Positions 8,352 through 16,725 of a stretch of 64,000 nt of DNA are shown piece after piece. The notes under the pieces are model-generated. The model made no database searches and was not told where the DNA came from. It saw nothing but the letters and a program-made list of their open reading frames with translations. The first letter of the stretch is position 1; the number at the start of each line of letters is the position of its first letter. The translations under genes and the position numbers were made by a program. The stretch is from Massilia sp. 9I (GTDB lineage: Bacteria; Pseudomonadota; Gammaproteobacteria; Burkholderiales; Burkholderiaceae_D). The stretch spans positions 3,939,856 through 4,003,855 of the forward strand of contig NZ_LR733275.1 of assembly GCF_902506415.1 (NCBI RefSeq), given 5' to 3'.

Positions 8352-10367
8352 CTAGGGCGTCGACGCGCCGCCCAGCTGCTTCGCCAGGAACTTCTCCACC
8401 CGGCCCCAGAAATCGATCTTGGTCTTCGGCTGCGACCAGCCGTGTTCCTCGTCCTGGTACACCACCCATTCGAGTCCCTTGTTGTGGCCCGCCACCGCAT
8501 CGCGCAAGCTCCGTCCGTGCACCAGCGGCACCCGGCGGTCGGCCGCGCCATAGGCCATCAGGAGCGGCTGGGTGATTTTGGCGGCGTGGGTGATGGGCGA
8601 ATTCGCCTTCAGCTGGTCGGCATCCTTGACCGGGTCGCCGATCAGGTCCGGCATGCCGTAGGCCTTGTAGTCTTCCGACAGGTCGCTGAAGGCCCACTGG
8701 CCGTTGTACAGCAGGTTCAGGTCGGTGAGGCCGGCCCAGCTCACGCCGCAGCGGAACAGCTCGGGATCCTTGGCCAGGCCCATCAGCGCGGCATAGCCGC
8801 CGTAGCTGGCGCCCGCGATGCAGATGCGCTTCGGGTCGGCGATGCCCTGGGCGATGGCCCAGCGCGCGCCGTCCGCGATATCGTCCTGCATCGCGCGGCC
8901 CCACTGTTTGAGGCCGGCCGCGAAGTGCGCATGGCCGAAGCCGGTGCTGCCGCGGAATTCCGGCTCCAGCACGACGTAGCCGCGCGAGGCCAGGAACTGG
9001 TTGTCCGGATCCCAGCCCCAGCGGTTGCCACGCACGTAGGGACCGCCATGCACCAGCACCACCAGCGGCAGGTTCTTGCCGGCGCCCGCCGGGGTGGTGA
9101 GCAGGGCCGGGATTTCGCGCCCGTCGCGCGCCTTGTAGCGCACCGGTTCCTGGCGCGCCATGCGCTTGGGGTCGATGCCCGGGCGCCGTTCCATTAGGCG
9201 TTTCAAGGTGCCGTCGCGTAGGCTGTAGACGTTGTAGCTGACCGGATGGGTGTCGGAATAAGAGCTCACCAGGACCCAGGGCCCGTCCGCGCCGGCGGCG
9301 ACCGAGACCAGGTTGACCGTGCCCGGCGCGAGTGCGTCGATCTTCTTCTGCAGCGCCGCCATCTCCGGGTCGAACCAGACGTTGGCGAGGGCGTCGGTGG
9401 TCAGGGTAGCGCCCAGCAGCTTGCCGCGCCGGCTCAGCAGGCTGCCGTCGAAGTCGTAGCCCGGGGTCTCGATGACGGGTTCGGCGCTGATCTTCCCGGT
9501 GCGCAGGTCGAAGGTGTGCAGCGAGGTGGTGTCCTTGCCGCCGGCCGCGCTGACGTACAGGGTGCCGTCCGGCCCGAAACCGACCGGTTCGATGGCCTCG
9601 CGCCCGCCCTTGAAGCGGTGGTAGGAGGCGATCGGACGCCAACTGGAGGTGACCGGGTCGAGGTAGTGCACCGTGCTGGTGTCCTTCTCGTAGGTGAGCG
9701 CCACCCGCGGCGCGCCCGCGTTGTCGAGCAGCCAGGCCGTCACGTTGCCGGGGCGCTGGACGCTGCTGGCCTGGCCGGTCAGGGTGTTCAGGCGCAGCAG
9801 CTCGACCGACTTGAACTTGTCCTTCAGGTCCCAGGTGATGCTCTCGACGTAGACGTACTCGGAATCCTGGGCGCCGCGCTGCGACATGATGAAGGTGTGC
9901 CAGGGAAGGGTGCGGCTCTTGATGTGCGATTCGATCCCGATCGCTTCGCCGCGGCGCTCGGCCAGCTGGCGCATCTCGCTGCCGTCGCGGTTGACCGCAT
10001 ACAGGCCGTAGGCGGCATCCTGTTTGGCCGGCCCCACGCTCTTGTCGGTGACGTTGAACAGCAGCCGCTCTTCGTTCACCCAGGCGAAGTCGAGGATATC
10101 GGCGTCCTTGTAGGATGCGGCGCGGCTGACCGCGTTGGTCTGCAGGTCGATCACCGCCAGCATGTCGCGCTGGCCGGGCGTGCTGAAGATCGCCGCCACG
10201 TAGCGTCCCTTGGGCGACAGGCGGGCGCGGTCGAGCGCCGGCGCCGAGAAGAAGTGCTCGATCGGCACCAGCGGCGCCGGCGCTGCCTGGGCGGCGGCGT
10301 CCAGGCATACGGAAGCGAGGGCGGCGCAGGCTAGCAGCGCGCGTGCGCAGAAAAAAGGAATGCTCAT
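8352..10367 (-). CDS. Secreted S9 family prolyl oligopeptidase-like peptidase (array member 1)
   Basis: A 671-residue protein with an N-terminal signal peptide (MSIPFFCARALLACAALA...AAAQA). A seven-bladed propeller region (about 40-410) is followed by an alpha/beta hydrolase domain. The triad is visible: Ser in IAGASYGGYA near 521, Asp in GAADRRVP near 610, His in DEEHGW near 642. HGGPYVRGN forms the oxyanion region. It should cleave peptides or acyl-peptides in the periplasm or outside; the substrate is unknown. It lies 36 bases after the next paralogue and is last of five in line. ATG 10367 was preferred over an in-frame TTG 15 bases upstream. It is the most divergent copy at the active-site Trp-Ala-Gly-Leu stretch (SWAGLTDLN). 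Confidence 0.9.
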   Translation of the reverse strand: MSIPFFCARALLACAALASVCLDAAAQAAPAPLVPIEHFFSAPALDRARLSPKGRYVAAIFSTPGQRDMLAVIDLQTNAVSRAASYKDADILDFAWVNEERLLFNVTDKSVGPAKQDAAYGLYAVNRDGSEMRQLAERRGEAIGIESHIKSRTLPWHTFIMSQRGAQDSEYVYVESITWDLKDKFKSVELLRLNTLTGQASSVQRPGNVTAWLLDNAGAPRVALTYEKDTSTVHYLDPVTSSWRPIASYHRFKGGREAIEPVGFGPDGTLYVSAAGGKDTTSLHTFDLRTGKISAEPVIETPGYDFDGSLLSRRGKLLGATLTTDALANVWFDPEMAALQKKIDALAPGTVNLVSVAAGADGPWVLVSSYSDTHPVSYNVYSLRDGTLKRLMERRPGIDPKRMARQEPVRYKARDGREIPALLTTPAGAGKNLPLVVLVHGGPYVRGNRWGWDPDNQFLASRGYVVLEPEFRGSTGFGHAHFAAGLKQWGRAMQDDIADGARWAIAQGIADPKRICIAGASYGGYAALMGLAKDPELFRCGVSWAGLTDLNLLYNGQWAFSDLSEDYKAYGMPDLIGDPVKDADQLKANSPITHAAKITQPLLMAYGAADRRVPLVHGRSLRDAVAGHNKGLEWVVYQDEEHGWSQPKTKIDFWGRVEKFLAKQLGGASTP

Positions 10368-10403
10368 GGTCTCAGGTAGCAAATTGGTCGGGGAAGGCAG
10401 TCG

Positions 10404-12443
10404 TCATGGGGCGGCCCGGCTTGGGGCGGCGCTGCCGATATGCTTGTCCAGGAATTTCTCGACGCGGGTCCAGAAGTCGTAGCGCGTCGCCGGCTGGCTC
10501 CAGCCATGGCCTTCTTCCGGATACACCACCCATTCCACCTGCTGGTTGTGCTTCTTCACCGCATCGCGGAACAGCTCGCCGTGGAAGAGCGGCACGCGGC
10601 GGTCGGCGCCGCCATAGGCCAGCAGCAGCGGCTTGTCGATCCGCGCCGCCTGATAGATCGGCGAGGTGGCCTTGAGCTGGGCCGCATCCTTGACCTGGTC
10701 GCCGATCAGGACCGGCATCCCGTAGGCCTTGAAATCGTCGCCCGTGCCGGAATCGAAATTCCAGCGCCCGTTGTAGAGCAGGTTGATGTCGGTGACGCCG
10801 ACCCAGCTCACCGCGCACCGGTACAGCCTGCCGTCGTTCACCAGTCCCATCAGGGCCGCATAGCCGCCGTAGCTGGCGCCCGCGATGCAGACGCGCTCGG
10901 GCGCGGCGATGCCTTGCGCGACCGCCCATTGCACGCCGTCGGCGATGTCGTCCTGCATGGCCAGGCCCCACTGCTTCCAGCCGGCCTCGAAATGCGCCGA
11001 GCCATAGCCGGTGGTGCCGCGAAATTCCGGTTCCAGCACCGCGTAGCCGCGCGAGGCGAGGAACTGGGTCTCGGGATCGAAGCCCCAGGTGCTGCCGCGC
11101 ATGTAAGGGCCGCCATGCACGAGCACCACCAGCGGCAGGTTCCTGGTGGCGCCGCCGGCCGGCATGGTCAGGAGGCCCGGGATCTCGCGCCCGTCGCGCG
11201 CCTTGTAGCGCACCGGGCGCTGGCGCCCCATGCGCGCGGGATCGATCGCCGGGTGGGTGTTGCCGACCCGGTTGAGCGCCCCGGTCTGCTTGTTGTACAG
11301 GATGAAGCTGGTCGGCGCCGCGTCCGAGAACGAGCGGACCAGCACCCAGGGCGAATCCGCCTGGGACGGTACCGACAGCATGTTGACCTTGCCCGGCAGG
11401 AGCTGGTCGATCTTCTTCTGTAGCGCCGCCATCGCCGGGTCGAGCCAGACATTGCCGTTGGCGTCGGTGCGCAGGGTGGCGCCGAGCAGCTTGCCGCGAT
11501 GGCTTACCAGAGCGCCGTCGAAATCGTAGCCGCGCGCCTCGATGATCGATTGCTTGCCGGGCTTGCCGGTGGCGAAGTCGAACGGGTACAGGGCGGTGGT
11601 GTCCTTGCCGGCCGAGGCTTCGACGTACAGGGTGCCGTCGCTGCCAAAGCCGACCGGCCAGAAGGTGTCGCCGTCGGCGACGTAGCGCGTGTGGGTGGCG
11701 ATCTTGCGCCATTCGCCGCTGGCGGGATCGCGGTAGTGCAGGGTGCGCTGGTTGCCGTCGGCGGCCACGGCCAGGCGCGGTTCGCCGGCGTTATCGAGCA
11801 GCCAGTGCTTGACCAGCGCCGGACGCGGCACGGTCTTGAACTGTCCGGTGGCGGTGTTCAGGAGCAGCAGGTCGATGGACTGCACTTCGCCGCGCGCATA
11901 CTCGACGCTGGCGACATAGGCATGGTCCGAATTCTCGGCGCCGCGCTGGCCGAGCATGAAGGTATTCCAGGGCAGCAGCTTGGCTTCCAGGCGGCTTCCG
12001 GTGGTGGCGACGATGCCCTCGTCGGCATGGCGCGCCGCCAGCTGGCGCCCCTTCGAACCGTCGCGGTTGACCGCGAACAGGCCGCTGGCCTCGTACTGGC
12101 CGCCGGGGCCGACGCGGGTGTCGCCGACGCTGTACATCAGGCGCTCGTCGTTCACCCACTGGAACTGCACGACGTCGAAGCCGGCATAGCCGGCCACGAT
12201 CTTGATGCTGTCGGTCGCCAGGTCGACCACGGCCAGCACGTCGCGCCGTCCCGGCGCCGCCGACAGCGCCGCCAGGTAGCGCCCCGAGGGCGACAGGCGC
12301 ACCTGCTCCAGCGGCGGATTGGCGAAGAAGGCTTCGACCGGCAGCGGCGGCGGCGGCGATTGCGCGGCGGCCGGGGCCAGGGGCAGCAGGAGGGGAGCGA
12401 GCACCAGCAGCGCGCAGCGCGCGAACGACGGCAGGGCGGGCAT
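10404..12443 (-). CDS. Secreted S9 family prolyl oligopeptidase-like peptidase (array member 2)
   Basis: The 679-residue protein has a hydrophobic signal peptide (MPALPSFARCALLVLAPLLL...AAAQS) and a PPPPLP linker before VEAFFANPPLEQ. The propeller region is followed by the hydrolase domain with HGGPYMRGS, the nucleophile IAGASYGGYA, the Asp in GGADRRVP and the His in EEGHGW. The triad is intact. The tail ends APSRAAP, slightly longer than its neighbours. It shares KATSPIYQAARI and the SWVGVTDINLLYNG segment with the other copies, so it arose by duplication. A 107-base gap separates it from member 3; member 1 follows after 36 bases. Confidence 0.9.
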   Translation of the reverse strand: MPALPSFARCALLVLAPLLLPLAPAAAQSPPPPLPVEAFFANPPLEQVRLSPSGRYLAALSAAPGRRDVLAVVDLATDSIKIVAGYAGFDVVQFQWVNDERLMYSVGDTRVGPGGQYEASGLFAVNRDGSKGRQLAARHADEGIVATTGSRLEAKLLPWNTFMLGQRGAENSDHAYVASVEYARGEVQSIDLLLLNTATGQFKTVPRPALVKHWLLDNAGEPRLAVAADGNQRTLHYRDPASGEWRKIATHTRYVADGDTFWPVGFGSDGTLYVEASAGKDTTALYPFDFATGKPGKQSIIEARGYDFDGALVSHRGKLLGATLRTDANGNVWLDPAMAALQKKIDQLLPGKVNMLSVPSQADSPWVLVRSFSDAAPTSFILYNKQTGALNRVGNTHPAIDPARMGRQRPVRYKARDGREIPGLLTMPAGGATRNLPLVVLVHGGPYMRGSTWGFDPETQFLASRGYAVLEPEFRGTTGYGSAHFEAGWKQWGLAMQDDIADGVQWAVAQGIAAPERVCIAGASYGGYAALMGLVNDGRLYRCAVSWVGVTDINLLYNGRWNFDSGTGDDFKAYGMPVLIGDQVKDAAQLKATSPIYQAARIDKPLLLAYGGADRRVPLFHGELFRDAVKKHNQQVEWVVYPEEGHGWSQPATRYDFWTRVEKFLDKHIGSAAPSRAAP

Positions 12444-12550
12444 GAAGCGCTTCCTGGACGAGTTGGGGACTTGCCAGAATAGCAGTATTTACATGCCATT
12501 TATACATACATTGCCCCCGGCGGAAGCGATTATGCCGGCGGCATCGCGCC

Positions 12551-14575
12551 CTACTTCTGCACCGCGCCGCTGCCGATGTGCTTTGCCAGGAAGCGCTCGA
12601 CGCGCGTCCAGAAATCGAAGCGCGTTTGCGGCTGGGTCCAGCCGTGACCCTCGTCCTGGTATACCACCCACTCGACCTGCTTGTTGTGGGCCGCCACCGC
12701 GTCGCGGAACTTGTTGCCGTGGTAGAGCGGCACGCGGCGGTCGACCGCGCCGTAGGCCAGCAGCAGCGGCTGGGTGATCTTCGCGGCCTGTTCGATCGGG
12801 GACGTGGCCTTGAGCTGGGCCGCGTCCTTGACCTGGTCCCCGATCAGCACCGGCATGCCGTACAGTTTGTAGTCCTCATCCAGGTCGTTGTTGAAGCTCC
12901 AGTGGCCGTCGTACAGCAGGTTGATGTCGGTGACGCCGACCCAGTTGATGCCGCACTTGTACAGGCCGGGATCCTTGACGAGGCCCATCAGCGCAGCGTA
13001 GCCGCCATAGCTGGCGCCGGCGATGCAGATACGCTTCGCATCGGCGATGCCCTGGGCAACAGCCCAGCGCGCACCGTCGGCGAGGTCGTCCTGCATGGCC
13101 AGGCCCCACTGCTTCCAGCCGGCCCGGTAGTGCGCGGTGCCGTAGCCGCGGCTGCCGCGGTAGTCCGGCTCCAGCACCGCGTAGCCGCGCGAGGCCAGGA
13201 ACTGGCTTTCGCCGTCCCAGCCCCAGTGGTTGCCGCGCACATACGGACCGCCGTGCACCAGCACCACCAGCGGCAGGTTCTTGCCGGCGCCGCCCGCCGG
13301 GAGCGTCAGCAGGGCCGGGATCTCGCGCCCGTCGCGCGCCTTGAAGCGCACCGGGTCCTGGCGTCCCATCTTGCCCGGGTCGATGCCTTCGCGGCTGCTG
13401 CCGATCGGGTTCAGCTTTCCAGTGCTCGGGTTATACAGGTTGTAGGCAAGCGGGCGCGTGTCGGAGAAGGAGCGCACCAGAACCCAGGGCGCGTCGGCGC
13501 GCGCCGCCACCGAGATCAGGTTGACCGTGCCCGGCAGCAGCTTGTCGACGGCGGCCTGGGTGGCCTGCATCTCCTTGTCGAACCAGACGCTGCCCGGCGC
13601 ATCGGTCTCCAGGATCACGCCGAGCAGCTTGCCCGGGCGCGTGACCAGGCCGCCGGTGAAGTCGTAGCCCTCGGTGACCACCACCGGGTCGGTATCGAGC
13701 TGGCCGGTGGCGAGGTTGAAGCTGTAAAGCGACGTGGTGTCCTTGCCGGCGTTGGTGCGCACGAACAGCTTGCCGTCATTGCCGAAGCCGACCGGCGAGA
13801 ACGCGCCCCGGCTGCCGGTGTAGGTAGCGAATTCGGCGATCTGGCGCCACTTGCCGGTGGTCGGGTCGCGGTAGTGCATGCGCGTCTTGCCGCCTTCGGA
13901 GCGCAGGGTGAGGCGCGGTTCGCCGGCGTTGTCGAGCAGCCAGCTGTCCACCGGTCCAGGGCGCTGGACGGTCTGGGCCTGTCCGGTAACGGTGTCCAGG
14001 CGCAGCAGGTTGACGGTGCGGACCACGCCGTAGTCGTCGAGGTCGAGGCTGCGCACGTACACCGCATTCGAATTCTGGGCGCCGGGCTGGTCGAGCATGA
14101 AGGTGTGCCAGGGCTGGATCCGGCGGTCGAGCCGCGAGCCGCCCTCGCTGACGAATTCGACGCCGCGGCGGCTGGCCAGCTGGCGCAGGTTGCCGCCGTC
14201 GCGGTCGACGGCGTAGAGACCGCTGGCCAGCTGGTCGCCGCCCGGGCCGACCTGCTTGTCGCTGACGTTGAACATCAGGCGATTGTCGTTCACCCACTGG
14301 AACTCGAGCACGTCGACTTCCGCGTAGCCGGCCACCGCCTTCGCCTTGTTCTCCACCAGGTCGACCACGACCAGCGCGTCGCGCCGGCCGGGCGCGCCCG
14401 AGATGGCCGCCAGGTAGCGTCCGCTGGGCGAAAGCGCGGCGTCGTCCAGCAGCGGGTTGGAGAAGAACAGCTCGACCGGCGGCAGGGTGGCCTGGCCGGC
14501 GGCCGGCAGGATGGCGGCGAGTCCGAGGAGCACGGCGAGGACGCTGCGCAGGCACAGGCGGGAGAAGGCGGTCAT
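12551..14575 (-). CDS. Secreted S9 family prolyl oligopeptidase-like peptidase (array member 3)
   Basis: The 674-residue protein starts MTAFSRLCLRSVLAVLLG with a signal peptide ending near AAGQA, then LPPVELFFSNPLLDDAALS. Ser in GASYGGYA (about 522), Asp in GAVDRRVP (about 612) and His in DEGHGW (about 644) form the triad. ATG 14575 was chosen because AAAGGA sits seven bases before it, whereas an ATG two codons earlier (14581) almost touches that ribosome-binding site. It is closest to member 4, sharing QPLLLAYGA, KCGINWVGVTDI and VEWVVYQDEGHGW. The frame stays open far upstream through member 4, which is a GC-rich artefact. Confidence 0.9.
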   Translation of the reverse strand: MTAFSRLCLRSVLAVLLGLAAILPAAGQATLPPVELFFSNPLLDDAALSPSGRYLAAISGAPGRRDALVVVDLVENKAKAVAGYAEVDVLEFQWVNDNRLMFNVSDKQVGPGGDQLASGLYAVDRDGGNLRQLASRRGVEFVSEGGSRLDRRIQPWHTFMLDQPGAQNSNAVYVRSLDLDDYGVVRTVNLLRLDTVTGQAQTVQRPGPVDSWLLDNAGEPRLTLRSEGGKTRMHYRDPTTGKWRQIAEFATYTGSRGAFSPVGFGNDGKLFVRTNAGKDTTSLYSFNLATGQLDTDPVVVTEGYDFTGGLVTRPGKLLGVILETDAPGSVWFDKEMQATQAAVDKLLPGTVNLISVAARADAPWVLVRSFSDTRPLAYNLYNPSTGKLNPIGSSREGIDPGKMGRQDPVRFKARDGREIPALLTLPAGGAGKNLPLVVLVHGGPYVRGNHWGWDGESQFLASRGYAVLEPDYRGSRGYGTAHYRAGWKQWGLAMQDDLADGARWAVAQGIADAKRICIAGASYGGYAALMGLVKDPGLYKCGINWVGVTDINLLYDGHWSFNNDLDEDYKLYGMPVLIGDQVKDAAQLKATSPIEQAAKITQPLLLAYGAVDRRVPLYHGNKFRDAVAAHNKQVEWVVYQDEGHGWTQPQTRFDFWTRVERFLAKHIGSGAVQK

Positions 14576-14685
14576 GGGCATCCTTTCAACGAAGCGGCTT
14601 CCTGCCGAGCGTAGCAAACCGGACGCCGCTTTCGTATGGTCGCCTCCTACCGTGCGCACGATTATGCGCCATGCATGGCGCTCCC

Positions 14686-16713
14686 TTAGCGCGGTGCGGC
14701 GCCCGCTCCGATATGCCGCCCCAGGAAGGCTTCCACCCGCTTCCAGAAGTCGAAGCGGTTCTGCGGCTTTCTCCAGCCATGGCCCTCGTCCTGGTACACC
14801 ACCCACTCGACCTGCTTGTTGTGGGCCGCCACCGCGTCGCGGAACTTGTTGCCGTGGTAGAGCGGTACGCGGCGGTCGATGGCGCCGTAGGCCAGCAGCA
14901 GCGGCTGGGTGATCTTCGCGGCCTGCTCGATCGGGGAGGTGGCCTTGAACTGCTCGGCATCCTTTACCGGGTCGCCGATCATCAGGGGCATGCCGTGGAT
15001 CTTCCAGTCTTCGGTCATGTCGGACTCGAAGCTCCAGTGGCCGTTGAACAGGAGGCTGATGTCGGTGACGCCGACCCAGTTGATGCCGCACTTGTACAGG
15101 CCGGGATCCTTCACGAGGCCCATCAGGGCGGCGTAGCCGCCGTAGCTGGCGCCGGCGATGCAGATGCGCTTCGGATCGGCGATGCCCTGGGCGATGGCCC
15201 AGCGCGCGCCGTCGGCGATATCGTCCTGCATGGCCAGGCCCCACTGCTTCCAGCCGGCCTGGTAGTGCGCGCTGCCGTAGCCGCGGCTGCCGCGGAAGTC
15301 CGGCTCCAGCACGGCGTAGCCGCGCGAAGCCAGGAACTGGGTATCGCTGCTCCAGCCCCAGTGGTTGCCGCGCACATAGGGACCGCCGTGCACCAGCACC
15401 ACCAGCGGCAGGTTCTTGCCGCCGCCGGCCGGCACCGTGAGCAGGGCCGGGATGTCGCGTCCGTCGCGCGCCTTGTAGCGCACCGGGTCCTGGCGTCCCA
15501 TCCTGGCTGGATCGATGCCTTCGCGGCTGCTGCCGACCGGGTTCAGCTTGCCGCTGGCAGGGCTGTACAGGTAGTAGGCCAGCGGGCGCACGTCGGACAG
15601 CGAGCGCACCAGCACCCAGGGCGCCTCGGGGTTCGCGGCCACCGAGATCAGGTTGGCGGCATTCGGCAGCAGCTTGTCGACCGCCTGCTGGATCGCCGCC
15701 ATGTCCTTGTCGAACCAGACGCTGCCCGGGGCGTCGGTCTCGATCGACGCGCCCAGCAGCTTGCCGCGCCGGCTGATCAAGCCGCCATCGAAGTCGTAGC
15801 CCGGCATCACCACCACACCCTCCGGGCTGATCTTGCCGGTGGCCAGGTCGAGGGTGTGCAGGGCCGCCGCGTCCCTGCCGGCATGGGTGCGCACGAAGAG
15901 CTTGCCGTCGGCGCCGAAGCCGAGCGGGGTGAAGCCCTCCTTGCTGCCGGCGTAGGTCGAGAATTGCGCGACCTGGCGCCAGGCGCCGCTGGCCGGGTCG
16001 CGGTAATGAATGGTGCTCTTGCCGCCGGCCGCGTTCAGCGCCAGGCGCGGCTCGCCGGCATTGTCCAGCAGCCAGCTGTCGACCGGGCCGGGGCGCGCGA
16101 CGGTCTGGGTCCGTCCGGTCACGGTGTTCAGACGCAGCAGGTTGGTGGTGAAGAGCTTCTCGTCCTGGCGCGGATCGCTGCTCACCACGTAGACCTCGTC
16201 GGAATTCTGGGCGCCGCGCTGGCTCAGCATGAAGGTATGCCAGGGCAGCATGGTCTGCACGACCTGCGATCCGGCCTCGGCCACGAAGTTGCCGCGGCGC
16301 AGGGCCAGCTGGCGCAGGCCGCCGCCGTCGCGGTTCACTGCGTACAGGCCGCTCGCCAGGTAGTTCCCGCCCGGGCCGACCTGCTTGTCGGCGACGCTGA
16401 ACAGCAGGCGCCCATCGTTCACCCACTGGAACTGGAGGACGTCGGCGTCGTTGTAGCCGGCTACCGGGGTGGCCTTGTTTTCCTGCAGGTCGATCACGAT
16501 CAGCATGTCGCGCCGGCCGGGTGCGCCCGACAGGGCGGCCAGGTAGCGCCCGCTGGGCGAGAGTTCGGCGCCGGCCAGCACGGGGTTCGAGAAGAACAGC
16601 TCGACCGGCGGCAGCGCCGCTTCGGCCATGGCGGCGCCGGCATGAAGGGCGAGGGTGCTGCCCAGGGTGCACGCGAGCAGGGCGCGCGCGCAGAAGGAAG
16701 AGAGTGCAGTCAT
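14686..16713 (-). CDS. Secreted S9 family prolyl oligopeptidase-like peptidase (array member 4)
   Basis: The 675-residue protein starts MTALSSFCARALLACTLGS with a signal peptide ending near AMAEA, followed by LPPVELFFSNPVLAGAELS. The propeller is followed by HGGPYVRGNHWGW, the nucleophile GASYGGYA, GAIDRRVP and DEGHGWRKP, so the triad is complete. It differs from member 3 mainly in the propeller and in the substrate-facing SLLFNGHWSFESDMTEDW segment. Member 5 lies 12 bases upstream on the same strand, so these two are probably one transcript. A 110-base gap separates it from member 3, in which I see no clear terminator. Confidence 0.9.
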   Translation of the reverse strand: MTALSSFCARALLACTLGSTLALHAGAAMAEAALPPVELFFSNPVLAGAELSPSGRYLAALSGAPGRRDMLIVIDLQENKATPVAGYNDADVLQFQWVNDGRLLFSVADKQVGPGGNYLASGLYAVNRDGGGLRQLALRRGNFVAEAGSQVVQTMLPWHTFMLSQRGAQNSDEVYVVSSDPRQDEKLFTTNLLRLNTVTGRTQTVARPGPVDSWLLDNAGEPRLALNAAGGKSTIHYRDPASGAWRQVAQFSTYAGSKEGFTPLGFGADGKLFVRTHAGRDAAALHTLDLATGKISPEGVVVMPGYDFDGGLISRRGKLLGASIETDAPGSVWFDKDMAAIQQAVDKLLPNAANLISVAANPEAPWVLVRSLSDVRPLAYYLYSPASGKLNPVGSSREGIDPARMGRQDPVRYKARDGRDIPALLTVPAGGGKNLPLVVLVHGGPYVRGNHWGWSSDTQFLASRGYAVLEPDFRGSRGYGSAHYQAGWKQWGLAMQDDIADGARWAIAQGIADPKRICIAGASYGGYAALMGLVKDPGLYKCGINWVGVTDISLLFNGHWSFESDMTEDWKIHGMPLMIGDPVKDAEQFKATSPIEQAAKITQPLLLAYGAIDRRVPLYHGNKFRDAVAAHNKQVEWVVYQDEGHGWRKPQNRFDFWKRVEAFLGRHIGAGAAPR

Positions 16714-16725
16714 GTTCGTGGCGTC

